NCBI GenBank assembly: GCA_018340375.1
Contig: JAFFJZ010000001.1
Location: forward strand, 12,914,001-12,978,000
Source: Gonatopus flavifemur
Lineage: Eukaryota > Arthropoda > Insecta > Hymenoptera > Dryinidae
DNA: 64,000 nucleotides
Direction of reading: 5' to 3'
Shown piece by piece: positions 1-11,097 of this stretch (position 1 is its first letter; each line of letters starts with the position of its first letter). The notes beneath the pieces were generated by a model. That model searched no databases. It was not told where the DNA came from and saw only the letters and a list, made by a program, of their open reading frames with translations. The position numbers and the translations under genes were made by a program.

Positions 1-807
1 CATAGTTAACGTCCGTACCTCGGAGAAGGAGCGAAAAAATTTTCCGGCAAAAAGGCGGCTGTTTGAAAAACAATTCAACTTTTGACCTGTTGTTTTCAGT
101 TTCCCAAATTTTTCAAAATAGTCAGAAACAAAATCTTGACATGAATCTGATAGGGATGATGGAGGAATGTATAGAACAGGTTTATACCAAATTTCAAGTA
201 AATTAGAACTAGAGATATCGTGTCAACCGTCTTGAAAAAAGTACTTCTGAGAAAAACGCGTTTGAAGATTCGAGCACGATTTCAAACAGTCTATACAGTA
301 AAAATTGAAACTTGCTTCGATTCTACATATAGGGTTATTCCAAGATGCAGCCGCAGCTAGCCTTGTCCTATCTGAAAGTAAGCGCCAAAAACAAATGCTG
401 ACACAACGGGAAAGACTGAATTCCCCGTCAATTTTTCATATAAGATGCAGCGACATCCAGTTGGATTTTTCACAGGGTAAATCATACAATAGAACGTTAT
501 ACTTACATTTTCTCACAACAATCGTGCTGGAAGCATGTTCTCGAAAGCCTAAACTATGAAAATTCTAGACCAGAATGCAGAAAGGTCTATCTGATTTCTT
601 ACACATATTTGGGAGGTCTCTAAAAGCCCTGGATGATAATACATTGTTCACTGGAGACTCACGTACCTACCTCGTAAGTTGTCAGGTATATACGTTAGTT
701 AGTGCAACTTTCGTGTTACTTGAGGCAGCTAACATAGTACTTGTCCTGACTACTAAATCATTGCAGCAACTACTTATAAGTAGATGGTCGAAAATTGACG
801 ATTAAAG
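1..807. other. Unassigned non-coding stretch
   Basis: No recognisable gene or complete repeat. The short open frames here are unrelated to any family I know and have no coding-like composition. The right edge is the TA target duplication of the element that starts at 810. Confidence 0.5.
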
Positions 808-809
808 TA

Positions 810-1660
810 CCCAACCAACTAAAGATATCTATTAGTATTTGAAAGATGTCTTAAAACTATGGAAGATATTTTGGAAGACTTTCGTGAAGATATCTTTTCA
901 ACATCTAAGAGATGTCTTATGCAACAAACTTCAACAAGTCTTATCTCACAAAGGTCTTGCAAAAGATATGTCTTAGATATGTGAAAGACGTCTTTCAGAT
1001 GCCTCAAAATATGTTTTTCATTCATTTGAGACACGTTTTAGATTTTTTCAAAATATGTTTAAGACATCCCAGATAGCATAAAAGGATCACCAATGAGTTT
1101 TGAAAAAGAAACATGGCGTGATTTTTGCCGTTCTCTACTTTGACAATTTTAAAGATGTTTAACAGATATCATTTAGAAACTCTCTCAAGATGTCTTTTGG
1201 AGTATGTTGATTTGACATCTAAAAGATGTCTTACAGAGATACCTTGAAGACATGTTTCTGACATTCTTTGGAGATGTCTAAAAGATGATAGAAGATTCTG
1301 ATATATCTTGAAGATACACCGAAAAAAATAATCAGTTAGATATAGTTGTTGATATTTTCATAACTAAAACGGGCGTTGACTCAAATAAATTCGAATTTAA
1401 TTTCTCTGACTTTAGTTGCTGTTATTAATTTGAAGTTGCCTTTACTACAGCTTTTATTACTGGCTTCTATTCTTTTATTACTTGGAACTAATTTTCACAA
1501 CTGACTGCAGTTCATTCGGTTCAATAAATTATTGTTTTTCGGTGTATATCTTTTCTGTGGCGTCGTTTAGATATCTAAAACACATCCCTTCGATGTATTT
1601 AAAAGACGTCTTCCTAAAGATATCTTGCAAATGTCTTCGAGGCGTCCGGTGTTTGTTGGG
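810..1660. mobile_element. Non-autonomous DNA element, CCCAAC termini, AAGATATC-type internal array (copy 1)
   Basis: The left end reads CCCAACCAAC and the right end GTTTGTTGGG, flanked on both sides by TA (808-809 and 1661-1662). The interior is an irregular array of short palindromic words such as AGATATCT and AGATGTCTT in both orientations. No protein is encoded. An inverted second copy of the same family lies at 45253-45890: the two match along most of their length, including the stretch containing CATGGCGT. This copy is interrupted by a smaller element at 1317-1554. Superfamily is unknown; a TA duplication alone would also fit Tc1/mariner, but the related CCC-ended elements here use other dinucleotides. 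Confidence 0.75.
1317..1554. mobile_element. Nested MITE, CACCGAAAAAAATAAT termini
   Basis: Inverted ends CACCGAAAAAAATAAT and ATTATTGTTTTTCGGTG are flanked by TA (1315-1316 and 1555-1556). The element splits the AAGATATC-type element at 810-1660; joining the flanks gives an ordinary array sequence. Related copies are at 56415-56678 (opposite orientation) and 59587-60499 (itself interrupted). All share a core with the word GGGCGTTG. There is no coding capacity. Confidence 0.8.
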
Positions 1661-1662
1661 TA

Positions 1663-1950
1663 GTTCCTGCAACACGCAGAGAAAAATCAGTTTCGCTCAA
1701 CCATGTGACGTAGTTATTTTTCACTTCAGCCATTCCATCTAATTGCCACAACCAGATTCACGTGATTTAGTCTTGTTTCCCTGGTTATCAGGTTTCAGGT
1801 CATGGTACAGGTATGGTGTGACCATATCTCTTTTTTCTCGGTAAACTATTCTTTCTCCTTCGTGTACAAGTGAAAGGCAAATACGGCTCTAATGGCTGAT
1901 ATATTAAAAAATTTCCAAGTTTTTAGAACCATGTGTAACTTGTTCTAATC
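1663..1950. other. Unassigned stretch
   Basis: Nothing recognised between two inverted-repeat elements. Confidence 0.4.
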
Positions 1951-1952
1951 TG

Positions 1953-2250
1953 CTCTCTGAATTCCTTGGAGTGAAAAATTCACTCTTTAAGGGATAAAAT
2001 ACTGCAAGTCCAGGAAAAGTGAGATTCCACTCCTGGAGAGTGAATTTAAGTTGAACTCGATCTGAGTGAATTCTCACTCCAACAGAGTGAAGGTTCAACT
2101 CGGTTTAAAGAGTGCAATTTCACCTTCTCATAAGAGTGGAATCCCCACTCCAAGAGAGTGAAAATTGACTCTTATGGAGTGAAAACTCACTCTTTAGGAG
2201 TGGAATCTCACTCTTCGAGAGTGGATTTCTACTCCAAGGAATTCAGAGAG
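1953..2250. mobile_element. MITE with GAGTG/CACTC palindrome array
   Basis: A perfect 20-bp inverted pair starts CTCTCTGAATTCC at 1953 and ends GGAATTCAGAGAG at 2250, flanked by TG on both sides (1951-1952, 2251-2252). The 298-bp interior contains more than a dozen alternating GAGTG and CACTC words, many paired as GAGTGGAATCTCACTC-like small palindromes. There is no coding capacity. Degenerate relatives are near 51010-51275 and 55285-55460. Confidence 0.85.
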
Positions 2251-2252
2251 TG

Positions 2253-3410
2253 AGCATCTGATATAAGTCTCTTATTCCTATTCCTGTGGTTTAGAAATTG
2301 TTGGAGTTTACATAGATGGATATAAAAAATATAGAATCAAAGCTCTCCATATCCAATTAGATCTGCTGAAATCTACATTGAAATGATTCATTTTATCCAG
2401 CAATACTTCATGTTTGGAAATAACCCCAATATGATCAACTAGTGGGGGAAGCGTGGGTCGTGCTTGGGCCTAACCTGAAAACCTGGAGTAGGCTCAGATC
2501 AAAACTGGAGTGATGATTATATGTTTACTAGGGATTTCAAAATGAAGGGATCAGAAATCTGATGCATGCAAATGTACATTGATTTCCTGAGTATATTTTT
2601 CCTCGTGAACCTATTTAGCTCCACTAAATCTGGATTCTCCATTATTTAGACTCAATTAGGAGATATAATTGGATCCTATTAGATCTAGTTGAACTCACAG
2701 GGATCTAAATTATTTTATGTCGGATTAACCATAGTATCAGCCCGATTTGTTCCCAGTCACATTGATTGAGAAATTGAGTTGAACCTAAGTAACAGCATTT
2801 TCAGCTGCAATGTAAATAATCCCCCGTGAATTTTGGGAAGAATCCTATGAATTTACAGTAAAAGTCCCATAAAAACAGCAGTTTTTATATATTTTCATGT
2901 GAAAATTTCCTATACGTGTACGGGAATTCGCTTTTCCCGTTTTTTTTACGTAAGTATGGGAAAATCCCGAATATTTTCTACAGTGTGAGCTGGATGTCTT
3001 TTTCCTGTTGCTGGCTGACATTATAGCTGCAACATCGGCACAAGATGAGCAATCGATATTCTGAAATATCCCTTTTCTTACACTGGAAAAGATATTTATT
3101 TGTCCTCTCTCCATAAAATATTTATCTGCAAAAATTAAATATTAGATTAGATGCAAAAATTGATTACTTATGGCTAATAAATTATTTATTTAGAATAAGA
3201 CTAATTTATTTGGGGCAAGCATCCCATTATTTGATTTGATTAAATATTTCATTAATTCCAAAGAATATGTTATAGAGAGAGGATGAATAAACTATTTATT
3301 TGGTTGGAAGAAATTTCTTTCTTCAGTGTAGTACCAGGTAATTGCAATAATTATCAGAGTTAATGAAAGTCTAGTAGAGTTTTTCCGGAAGAGATTGAAG
3401 GCTACCGCTA
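2253..3410. other. Unassigned repeat-like non-coding stretch
   Basis: No gene recognised. A GATC-rich patch (about 2640-2700) resembles the larger GATC-rich block near 60.8-61.0 kb. A patch around 2920-2990 carries facing CCCGT/ACGGG and GGGAAAA/TTTTCCC words and ends in TACAGTGT, a terminus seen on several small inverted-repeat elements here. Boundaries are not clear. Confidence 0.4.
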
Positions 3411-3412
3411 TA

Positions 3413-4311
3413 CTACTGTAGGCAAAAAATAGTAAGACTTTGTTCATAATTTAAAAATTCTCAATTTATTTTTCCAAATCTATTTCGTCCTCCTCAAAGT
3501 AATCCCCTCTGGCCCCAATACACCTATGCCAACGTTTTTTCCAATCCTCGAAACAGTTGTTGAAGTCAATTTCCGGAATAACCTTTAATGCGCGTAGCGA
3601 TTCACGTTTAATGTCTTCAATTGACTCAAAATGGTTTCCCCGGAGCGGTCGTTTGAGTTTACTGAATAGCCAGAAGTCACACGGAGCTAAATCACACGAA
3701 TACGGTGGTTGCGGCACGATATTGGTTGAAAATTTGGCGGAAAACTCACGAAGAATCAATGAGTGATTTTGGAACCAATCGTGCTTTCACTTTTCTCAGG
3801 CTCAAATGATCTTTCAAAATGGTTTTCACTGAACCTTCCGATATTCCAACGATGCCAGTAAGGTCTCTGACTGTTATTCGTCGATTCTCAAGCACCAATT
3901 CCTTGATTTTATTGACGTGTTGATCATCAGTCGATGTTGATGGCCGTCCTGGACGTGGTTCGTCGTCAACGCGTTCTCGACCCTCTTTGAATAATTTGTA
4001 CACATTAAAAATACTCGCTCGCGACAAACCGAACATCGCCGAGGGCTTTTTGCAACATTCTGAACGTTTCGGCATCAGAAATTTGATTCCGTACACAAAA
4101 TTTAATGGAACTTTTTTGTTGAATGATTCCACTCATTGTAAAAATCGCCGAATGCACTTTTTGTACTTCAGAAAAACAAGCGTATACTAAACACTAGTGA
4201 TTATTTTGATGTGACATTTGGCACAGATGTCACTGACAGTCATACCAACCTAGAAGATTACCTCGCGCAAAATTTAAATTAAAAAGTCTTACTATTTTTT
4301 GCCCACAGTAG
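3413..4311 (-). mobile_element. Deletion derivative of a mariner element
   Basis: The inverted ends are CTACTGTAGGCAAAAAATAG at 3413 and its near-complement ending GCCCACAGTAG at 4311, with TA on each side (3411-3412, 4312-4313). The length is 899 bp against about 1.3 kb for a full mariner. The ends match those of the mariner at 33888-35937 (CTACTGTGGGCAAAAA), so the two are one lineage. The element is non-autonomous because its transposase gene has lost the catalytic core. Confidence 0.93.
3466..4136 (-). pseudogene. Mariner transposase pseudogene, catalytic core deleted
   Basis: Reading leftwards, the likely original start is the ATG at 4136-4134, giving MSGIIQQ then IKFCVRN, which parallels the start of the related transposase at 35744. 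A frameshift follows within the first ~45 codons. The helix-turn-helix part resumes (GRERVDDEPRPGRPSTSTDDQHV, then VRDL and ISEGSVKTILKDHL) up to LVPKSL. The frame then jumps to the C-terminal part with PPYSCDLAPCDFWLF, which holds the third catalytic Asp and ends at 3466. About 400 bp carrying the first two catalytic aspartates (DETW and HDNAP in the relative at 34 kb) is missing. The product could not catalyse transposition. Confidence 0.9.
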
Positions 4312-4313
4312 TA

Positions 4314-4850
4314 AGTTCCACTCCAGTCCAGTCTTGAGCCATGGTGAGTGGAATTCATAGATGCTTAGGGATGAATATATAAAATTCTTCCACTGATCCG
4401 GCGTATGTTCTTGTTCCGTATATTCCGTATTTTCCATTGGTTGAATTATTTTCAACCTCCGGAGCTTTTCGAAGAATTCATCTAATGTATATTTTTCAAA
4501 TCCTGGAATCACTTTGAATTTGGTATATACATATAATATTCTCGATCAATGTATTTTATCGTAACTCGTTTTCCGGCCCCGCTTTAGCTCAGTCTTGGAC
4601 CCATATCGGCAGGATGGAACTCATGCTGGGTTAGGGTACCTAATTTGCGCAACCGGTTAGAAATGCTAAGAAAATTCTTGAAAATTCTGAATATATCCTA
4701 TATGATCATTCTCAGAATTTTCAAATGAGACTGTTTCGGATAAGTATGTTCTATGCATATTCCTAGAATGTCTTCTTTGGATTTATCCAAACCAGTCTCA
4801 CCTGCACATTCTGTGCATGATTACAGAATGTTCGAAGTAGTTCTTGTGCT
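4314..4850. other. Unassigned stretch with a small hairpin
   Basis: No gene recognised. An imperfect inverted repeat spans about 4718-4800, with GAGACTGTTTCGGATAA facing TTATCCAAACCAGTCTC. This is probably the remnant of a small inverted-repeat element. Confidence 0.4.
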
Positions 4851-4851
4851 A

Positions 4852-5165
4852 CCTGCACTGAAAACACAGTTTGTTGCAGCCAAACAAAATTTTGGTTGAA
4901 ATCAACGCAAAGAAACTCTGGCTGAAATAAAGTTTATTTGGGGTGGACAAAATTTGGTTCACAATAATTAGGGCTTTCATACAGACAAATAAAGAGTGAC
5001 CGCAAAAGACGGTGATTTTCAGCCTATTTAATAGTGTTAATTCATGGGTACATGACTCAGAAAAAATTTTCACGTTGAGTTGACTTCTAGTTTTCAAGAT
5101 ATGGCTTGATGAAGTTATGGAAATTGAGTATGTCAGCTGAAATTCACTATTTCGCTTGGAACCAG
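4852..5165 (-). repeat. Interspersed repeat, copy 1 (inverted partner at 9445-9740)
   Basis: Starting near CACTGAAAACACAG, this block is the reverse complement, with mismatches, of 9445-9740. Shared words include CCAAAATTTTGGTT, AACGCAAAGAAACT, GACTCAGAAAAAATTTT and TTTCAAGATATGGC. It has no coding capacity. The CACTGAGAAAA-like end on the second copy suggests a MITE, but the opposite end is not resolved. Confidence 0.65.
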
Positions 5166-5169
5166 TATA

Positions 5170-5985
5170 CTCATAGACATGAATAGAAGTTATAATTTCC
5201 ATTGATATTTACATGATGAAATTCAATGAAAGTCGTTCTGAATTAGGAACAAAACAGTTGAAACATAGGTTTTATGTCGGACAATGAATACAAAATTGAA
5301 TGATTAAGAGTATTCGCATAATATTTGCATTGGTTGGATTGAAGAGCACGGTCCAAGTAAGGGATGCTGTAAGCTTGAGGACAGATTGGGATAAACTCAC
5401 TCATTGGATTCCCTTATCGGAAATGGTAATAACAGTACTGGTGAATAAGAATCCTCATACTGCCCTCATAGAAACCTTACCAGAATCTCAGAAAAAAATA
5501 AATTCCCATGAACTTCTAAGCATTCTTCGTAAAATATTTGTGAATCGGTTTATAGAAATATGAATCACCAAAAACCCGAATGTTATGGAACTTCATAAAG
5601 AGATCCCAAGCTTCGATTGTTCTCCTTCCTACGTTTCTGCATCTCACAATCTAAGCAGTGAATTGATGAGGGCATTGTTCAGTACAAGTATGTAGCGAAA
5701 TCACAGTAACTGGCAATTGTAGAATACAGCACACATTGTGCGAAATGGATAACAGATTCAGATTAACCGGAGACAATGATTATGTTCATCAAAATCATTA
5801 CGATATTTGGGAATGGTGAAAATCTTCGAAATTATATGAAATGATGGCGTGGATTTATATTCGATATATAGAATGCTCTTCGTGGAAGATTGACGGATCT
5901 ATGGACTAATATTATGACGGCTGCACACGATGTCCGTTATAACTCTCTTCGATGTTTTTCAAGTGACAATGTTCACGCACGCAAG
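5170..5985. other. Unassigned stretch
   Basis: Contains an 87-codon open frame at 5300-5563 with no family resemblance; I do not treat it as a gene. Confidence 0.4.
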
Positions 5986-5989
5986 TTCG

Positions 5990-6690
5990 TAAACACACAT
6001 ACATGCCCATGGACACGTACACATGCACGCACACATACACACACAGAGGATACACACGCAGAAAATACACACAAACATCCGTCAACACACTCATCCAATC
6101 ACATGCATCATTTCATTCGCACACGTACCCACACACATACACCAATACGCACACACTCGTGTACCTACACTCTCACACATACTCTCTCTGACAGGTGCTA
6201 TAAGTAATCTGACACACCAATACACACACTTCCTCCCTCTCTGGCGCCCGCACACATATACTCATCCTGGGAGTAACACTAATATCAACACTAATACGGC
6301 AATATACCTGAACACATGTATATACACACATACAGTCAAACACGAGCGCGCGCACGCGCACACACACACACACACATCCGTTGACACACTCTTACACATG
6401 CATCATTCTATCCATACAGGCACCCACACATATACACCAATACACACCCACATCCGTGATCTCACACCCTAACACACACTCTTTAATACACATACTAACA
6501 CTGATACTGAACACCAATACACCCACAATTTCTTTCTCTCTCTCTCTCTCTGGCGTGCGCACACCCACCCACATAAGCACACCAATGCACACACGCTCAC
6601 ACTCATATTAGCACACCAATACACACACTTTCTCTCCCTCTTGAGTGCCCACGCACGCATGTACACACATACTCATACTAAAACCCGCAC
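5990..6690. repeat. CA/CACA-rich low-complexity block with ~300-bp higher-order period
   Basis: The block is dominated by ACACAC/ACACAT. Landmark words recur about 300 bp apart: CATCCG at 6076 and 6375, CATGCATCAT at about 6102 and 6398, CACCAATAC at about 6140 and 6435, and CTGGCG near 6241 and 6550. This implies a degenerate tandem duplication on top of the dinucleotide repeat. The overlapping His/Thr-rich and Cys/Val-rich open frames on both strands are composition artefacts. Confidence 0.85.
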
Positions 6691-6840
6691 TACTAAACAC
6701 TGAGACAGCAATATACACGGGAAAAATGTTATCTTTTTTTTCCAATTTCGACATCGTAATTTTGGGAACAAAATATCGGAGCAGTGGACCATACTTGCAA
6801 TGTTATTTTATTTCTAACTTTACATCGTAAAATTTAGGCT

Positions 6841-6960
6841 GAACTCTTTGAAATTCAAACTGTTGGAACTATTGCTTTCCAACATCGTAAACTGCAGACC
6901 GAAATATTTGGAATTCAAACTGTTGGAACTATTGCTTTTCAACATCTTGAAATTGAAAAA
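6841..6960. repeat. Two tandem copies of a 60-bp unit
   Basis: 6841-6900 and 6901-6960 are near-identical. Both contain ATTCAAACTGTTGGAACT followed by ATTGCTTT at the same offsets. No function inferred. Confidence 0.85.
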
Positions 6961-8661
6961 TTAATAAATAACAACCAAAGAAGTAACAAATTGCTGTATT
7001 GAATAGCAGAAAATGATGTAGATAAGCAGGAATGTTATTAAAAACAAACATAAATTTGTTCATATTATATGAAAAAAAAAAGATCTCTCCTTCCCCTAAG
7101 AAGAAGAATCAATTCCAGTTGGGAAGGAAAAGGTGAATTGGAGAACGAACTTCAGGTCTGGTAATTGCGAGTTAAAAATCTTGGCACATGGAATTTAGTA
7201 AATTATTTTAAATAAGACTCATCACTTCACTGAAATGGCTGCATGAATTTGAGGATTATATGTTAATGTTTGAGTGAAATTTGGAAAAAATTATCATTGG
7301 AAAAAAGATGTGGTACAAATTTCAATGTAAGTCTTTCTGATTGAAAAACAGAACACGCAAACTGAATATATGAAACTAGTAAATGTTGAAGAAGTTTTGA
7401 AGATGTCTCAACCAACGTTGAAACCGTTAAACATGGTTATAAAGTAAAAAAACCCATCCACCATGGGATGAGCTGGTTTGTGAATAATGGTTAGAATGAC
7501 ATCAATAAAAATTCACTCATCACTTGTGCTACATTTTCAGACTAAAAAATTCGCAATCTAAACAGCACTTTTACAAGTAACACATTATTCTTCATTCAAA
7601 AATAATACTGACTGGTATAAAACTCCGATAATTAGAACACTTTCATTCCATAACTTCAACTCCCTGTCTAAAAGAAAGATGCTTTCAAGGAACAAAAGAA
7701 TGAGAATACAACGTGATGATGTTTTATCATTTGGGTAGTATTTGTAAAGACAATTGCCGTTTATCATTATTGAGATGTAACATCGTAATTTACCGACTTT
7801 CTTTAGTATAAATACAGAGCCGGCATTGCTTTGAATACTGTATTCATATGTAACAAAAATGAAACCTCATTAATTCATATCGCATACATGTGGTTTGATA
7901 TTTTTACGTAGTAAAATCGTAAAATTGGTAAGAAAATCGTATTTATCTTTGAGGATTCTCGTTGAAATAAGATTGAATCATATGAACTTTCACTCTTCCA
8001 CAAAATAAGCAATGAACACTGATTTAATCACGATCAGTATCTGCGGATTTGCGATGGGAACCTGTAAAAGAACAAATTTATAACAATAACATTGCATATC
8101 AAATGTCAGAAAAGTCCTGCTAATGCAAGTATGGTCCTCTGTTACGATTGTAACGTCGTAATTTATAAGAGAATATTTTTTCCGTGTACACACACCCCTG
8201 ACCTTACATACAGATATCCATATACGCACAAACTCCTGGTAAAAGTCGAACGTGCTTGAAACACCGTCAAAGCGTGCAATAAAGTGACAGAAGCGTTTGT
8301 GAAAAGTTTCGACCGCCAAATGACTCTAAGGCAAATTTGGTTGAGCGTGCTATCACATTTCATTGAACGTCCAACGCACCCTTCTTACTGAACACTCTTC
8401 TCCAACTCTTCAACAACTCTTTCCTGATGTCTACGATGTTTCGGTAGGGAAGGTTTTCAACACGCTTATAGGACTTCCCTTGTGTATATGTTTTGATTGA
8501 TTGAGAATTATATGATTTTGAGGTTAGAATGTTTAGAGGGTATTCTTTACCTTTTATACCAGTTGTTAAGCTAAAAAATTTTATTCGTATTCAAGATACA
8601 TTTACCAATATAATTAATAAAGTTAATATATAATAAAGTTCCAATTTTTCAATCACCGATG
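6961..8661. other. Unassigned AT-rich stretch
   Basis: No gene or complete repeat recognised. The word ATCGTAA recurs (for example near 6755, 6825, 6885, 7785 and 8155), and a TTTTCCGTGTACAC patch near 8180 resembles an isolated MITE end. Confidence 0.4.
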
Positions 8662-8666
8662 TTAGC

Positions 8667-8735
8667 CTAGCGGTAAAGGACTTTCTCCCGAGTTCAGAAG
8701 TTCTTGGTTCGATTCCCCTTTGCGAATTCTTTTTT
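8667..8735 (+). repeat. tRNA-like sequence (pol III A/B boxes), probably SINE- or tRNA-derived
   Basis: An A-box-like TTAGCCTAGCGGTAAAGGA is followed about 35 bp later by a B-box GGTTCGATTCC. Acceptor-stem pairing is not evident and the anticodon arm is not clean, so this is not called a functional tRNA. A T-run follows shortly after. Confidence 0.5.
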
Positions 8736-8974
8736 TTTTTACTTTCTTTGGGCTCACTTTCATGCACGCTTTACATCCGCCAAATGACTCCTCCGAAACG
8801 CTTCTGATACTTTGAATTGACCCTCCGATTACTCTTATAGGACTCTCTAATAACGTCTTTGTAACTCTTCCCAGAACGCTCCATTTTCACCAGGGACACC
8901 GGGATGAAAACATCTTGCACATAATTACACGCACATACACACACACACACGCGCGCAGACATACTAGTACAATC

Positions 8975-9226
8975 ACACTGTAAAAAAAATTTGTTGAATT
9001 CCAAACAAGAATGCTTGGAAATTCACAAACTTGGTTTAGAAAAATAATTTTCGAACCTTTTTTGTAAATTACCGAACAAAAGTTTGTGAACTCTCAAAAA
9101 TCTTCGTGAAATCACAAAATTTTTTGAATGTTTACAAACTTTTGTTTGGTAATTTACAAAAAAAGTTTGTGTAAAAAACTGCCAAACTTCTTTGGCAGTT
9201 TAGGAAGTATATTTTTCACAGTGTAC
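8975..9226. mobile_element. MITE with CACTGTAAAAAA termini
   Basis: The left end CACTGTAAAAAAAATTTG and right end ATTTTTCACAGTG face each other about 250 bp apart. The interior has repeated, partly inverted TTTGTAAATTACC / GGTAATTTACAAA words. Flanks are CA and TA, a possible decayed 2-bp duplication. No coding capacity. Confidence 0.7.
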
Positions 9227-9444
9227 GCATCGCATTTGTTCAATACGCATCCAGCGTTCTCATTTGGAGTTTACAAACGTACTATATCAATGATGTGTCT
9301 TGAGCAGAACAGATTATGTCAGTGGACCTGAACATTCAATCGCTAATTCAGTATTTCACGCAAAACCTTTCTTCACACTATTTTTTCCATAAGTTAGAAT
9401 GACTTTTGGTGCATTCTATTAGTTTATCAGGAACATTAATCACC

Positions 9445-9740
9445 GATTCCAAGCGAAATAATCAGTTTCACCCAGCATACTCAATATGCAAACTTCAACG
9501 GGCCATATCTTGAAAACCGGATGTCAACTCAATGTAAAAATTTTTTCTGAGTCATATCTCATCAGTGCCTATAAATTCACCCTATTATTGGTTTCAATAT
9601 CGAGGGAGTCGAAATAGGCTGAATTTGCGGTCACTGTTTCGTTCATCCTGAATACATTTTGTTTCAGCCAACCAAAAAGTTTCTTTGCGTTCATTTCAAC
9701 CAAAATTTTGGTTCGCCGAAACAAACCTTTTCTCAGTGTG
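9445..9740 (+). repeat. Interspersed repeat, copy 2 (inverted partner at 4852-5165)
   Basis: Shares words such as CCATATCTTGAAAACC, AACTCAATGTAAAAATTTTT and CCAAAATTTTGGTT with the reverse complement of the first copy. The right end reads CCTTTTCTCAGTG, the reverse complement of a CACTGAGAAAAGG-type MITE end. Confidence 0.65.
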
Positions 9741-11097
9741 GATAGGTCCCATTTTACACACATGCTATCACATATTATCATCATGAGATTAATTATGCTT
9801 GCATTCTTCCTGCTTCGTGTTTTTTCGAATATACATAACAATCATATCACACGTACACATCTATTATATTACAAATATCAAGATGCTTATAGAAGTTTTT
9901 ACCACAAATCTTACGTTCGAATTCCTTCAATTCCCTCAGCATGAGTGAGCATTTCATCGTACAATAGAGCATTTGGATGCACAGGATCACACACGCGGAT
10001 AGATTTAAAATCGTTGTCAATCCAATCTCACGCATCGTTCCCTTAATACTACCATGTATCATTTTGAATAACAGTTGTTCAAGTTTGTATACGGTACCTT
10101 CTTTCCAAGTAAGTAGAGGAAATCTGTTCTATTCATGATTATATATCAATGAAGATACATAAGTGTGTCTAATACCGTGTCGGATTCAGTATATTATTAG
10201 AAATAAAAGAACTCATGGTGCGAGATTGACTTAATCCTGAGTAACATCGGCGGAGCCTTAGAAGGAAGCTGGGCTCAGTTTCGGAATGAAAACATCGTTC
10301 CAGTAATCAACGGGTCTTTATTCCGACGCCTGCTACAAAACTTTTGTTTCTGCTTTTTATCTGTTCAAACCTGAATCAATGCTGGTGCGACCTTGCGCCA
10401 ATGTTGTTCTAGCACAATTCTGCTTGGATAATATTTCTGTTGTCTATTACTCTGTTGTCACGCTTGGTCTTTCGTGAATATTGGTGGGATAATCACTGAA
10501 TCTTTCAATGGGAAAGTTCAGAGAATGTATACAACATTATGAAATATAGAATTGAGAGCACCAATCTCCCCCGCTGCTACTGCAGTCTCATTGCCCTATA
10601 CTTTTTGAAAATTCTATGCAAAAAAATGACGATAAACCAATGTAAAGTTGATCATTCGTAATGACTGATGATATCTTGATGGATTTGAGTCAACTGAAAA
10701 TGGAATTTCGATTCATTCGTCTACCTTTACGCAAGAGAGATTTAATCGAAATCTGGTGAATCCTTTATGTTGTTTGATATTGTTGCTGTTACTACGATTA
10801 TATCGTTTTCGTTTAGATTCCCGCTGCGCGATCCCTTCTAAGCCAAGCTTAAGCTTGCCTTCGTCATGTATCGTCTTAGTATACTTCATGCATTCCGTCG
10901 TTGCATTCTCCTGCATATGCCACCGCGTTTCGAAAGTGTTACTCACTTGTTTCTCTACGTACTTCTTCATATAATCCTTTGAATGAAATTCCCTTCACAA
11001 CATCATCATTGATTTTTTTTTATCCATCGGCTGATAATATGAAACCCATTCTTTTGTCATTCCCACAGTTCATGTGTCCTTATTTCAATAAAATACT
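9741..11097. other. Unassigned stretch
   Basis: No gene recognised. The last few hundred bases may include badly decayed upstream LINE sequence, but I could not align it. Confidence 0.4.

Noticed and set aside
5890..6666. Overlapping His/Thr-rich and Cys/Val-rich open frames on both strands
   Set aside because: They are translations of a CA/GT low-complexity block; complementary frames are open because the sequence lacks stop words.
8667..8735. Functional tRNA gene
   Set aside because: A and B boxes are present, but acceptor and anticodon stems do not form convincingly.
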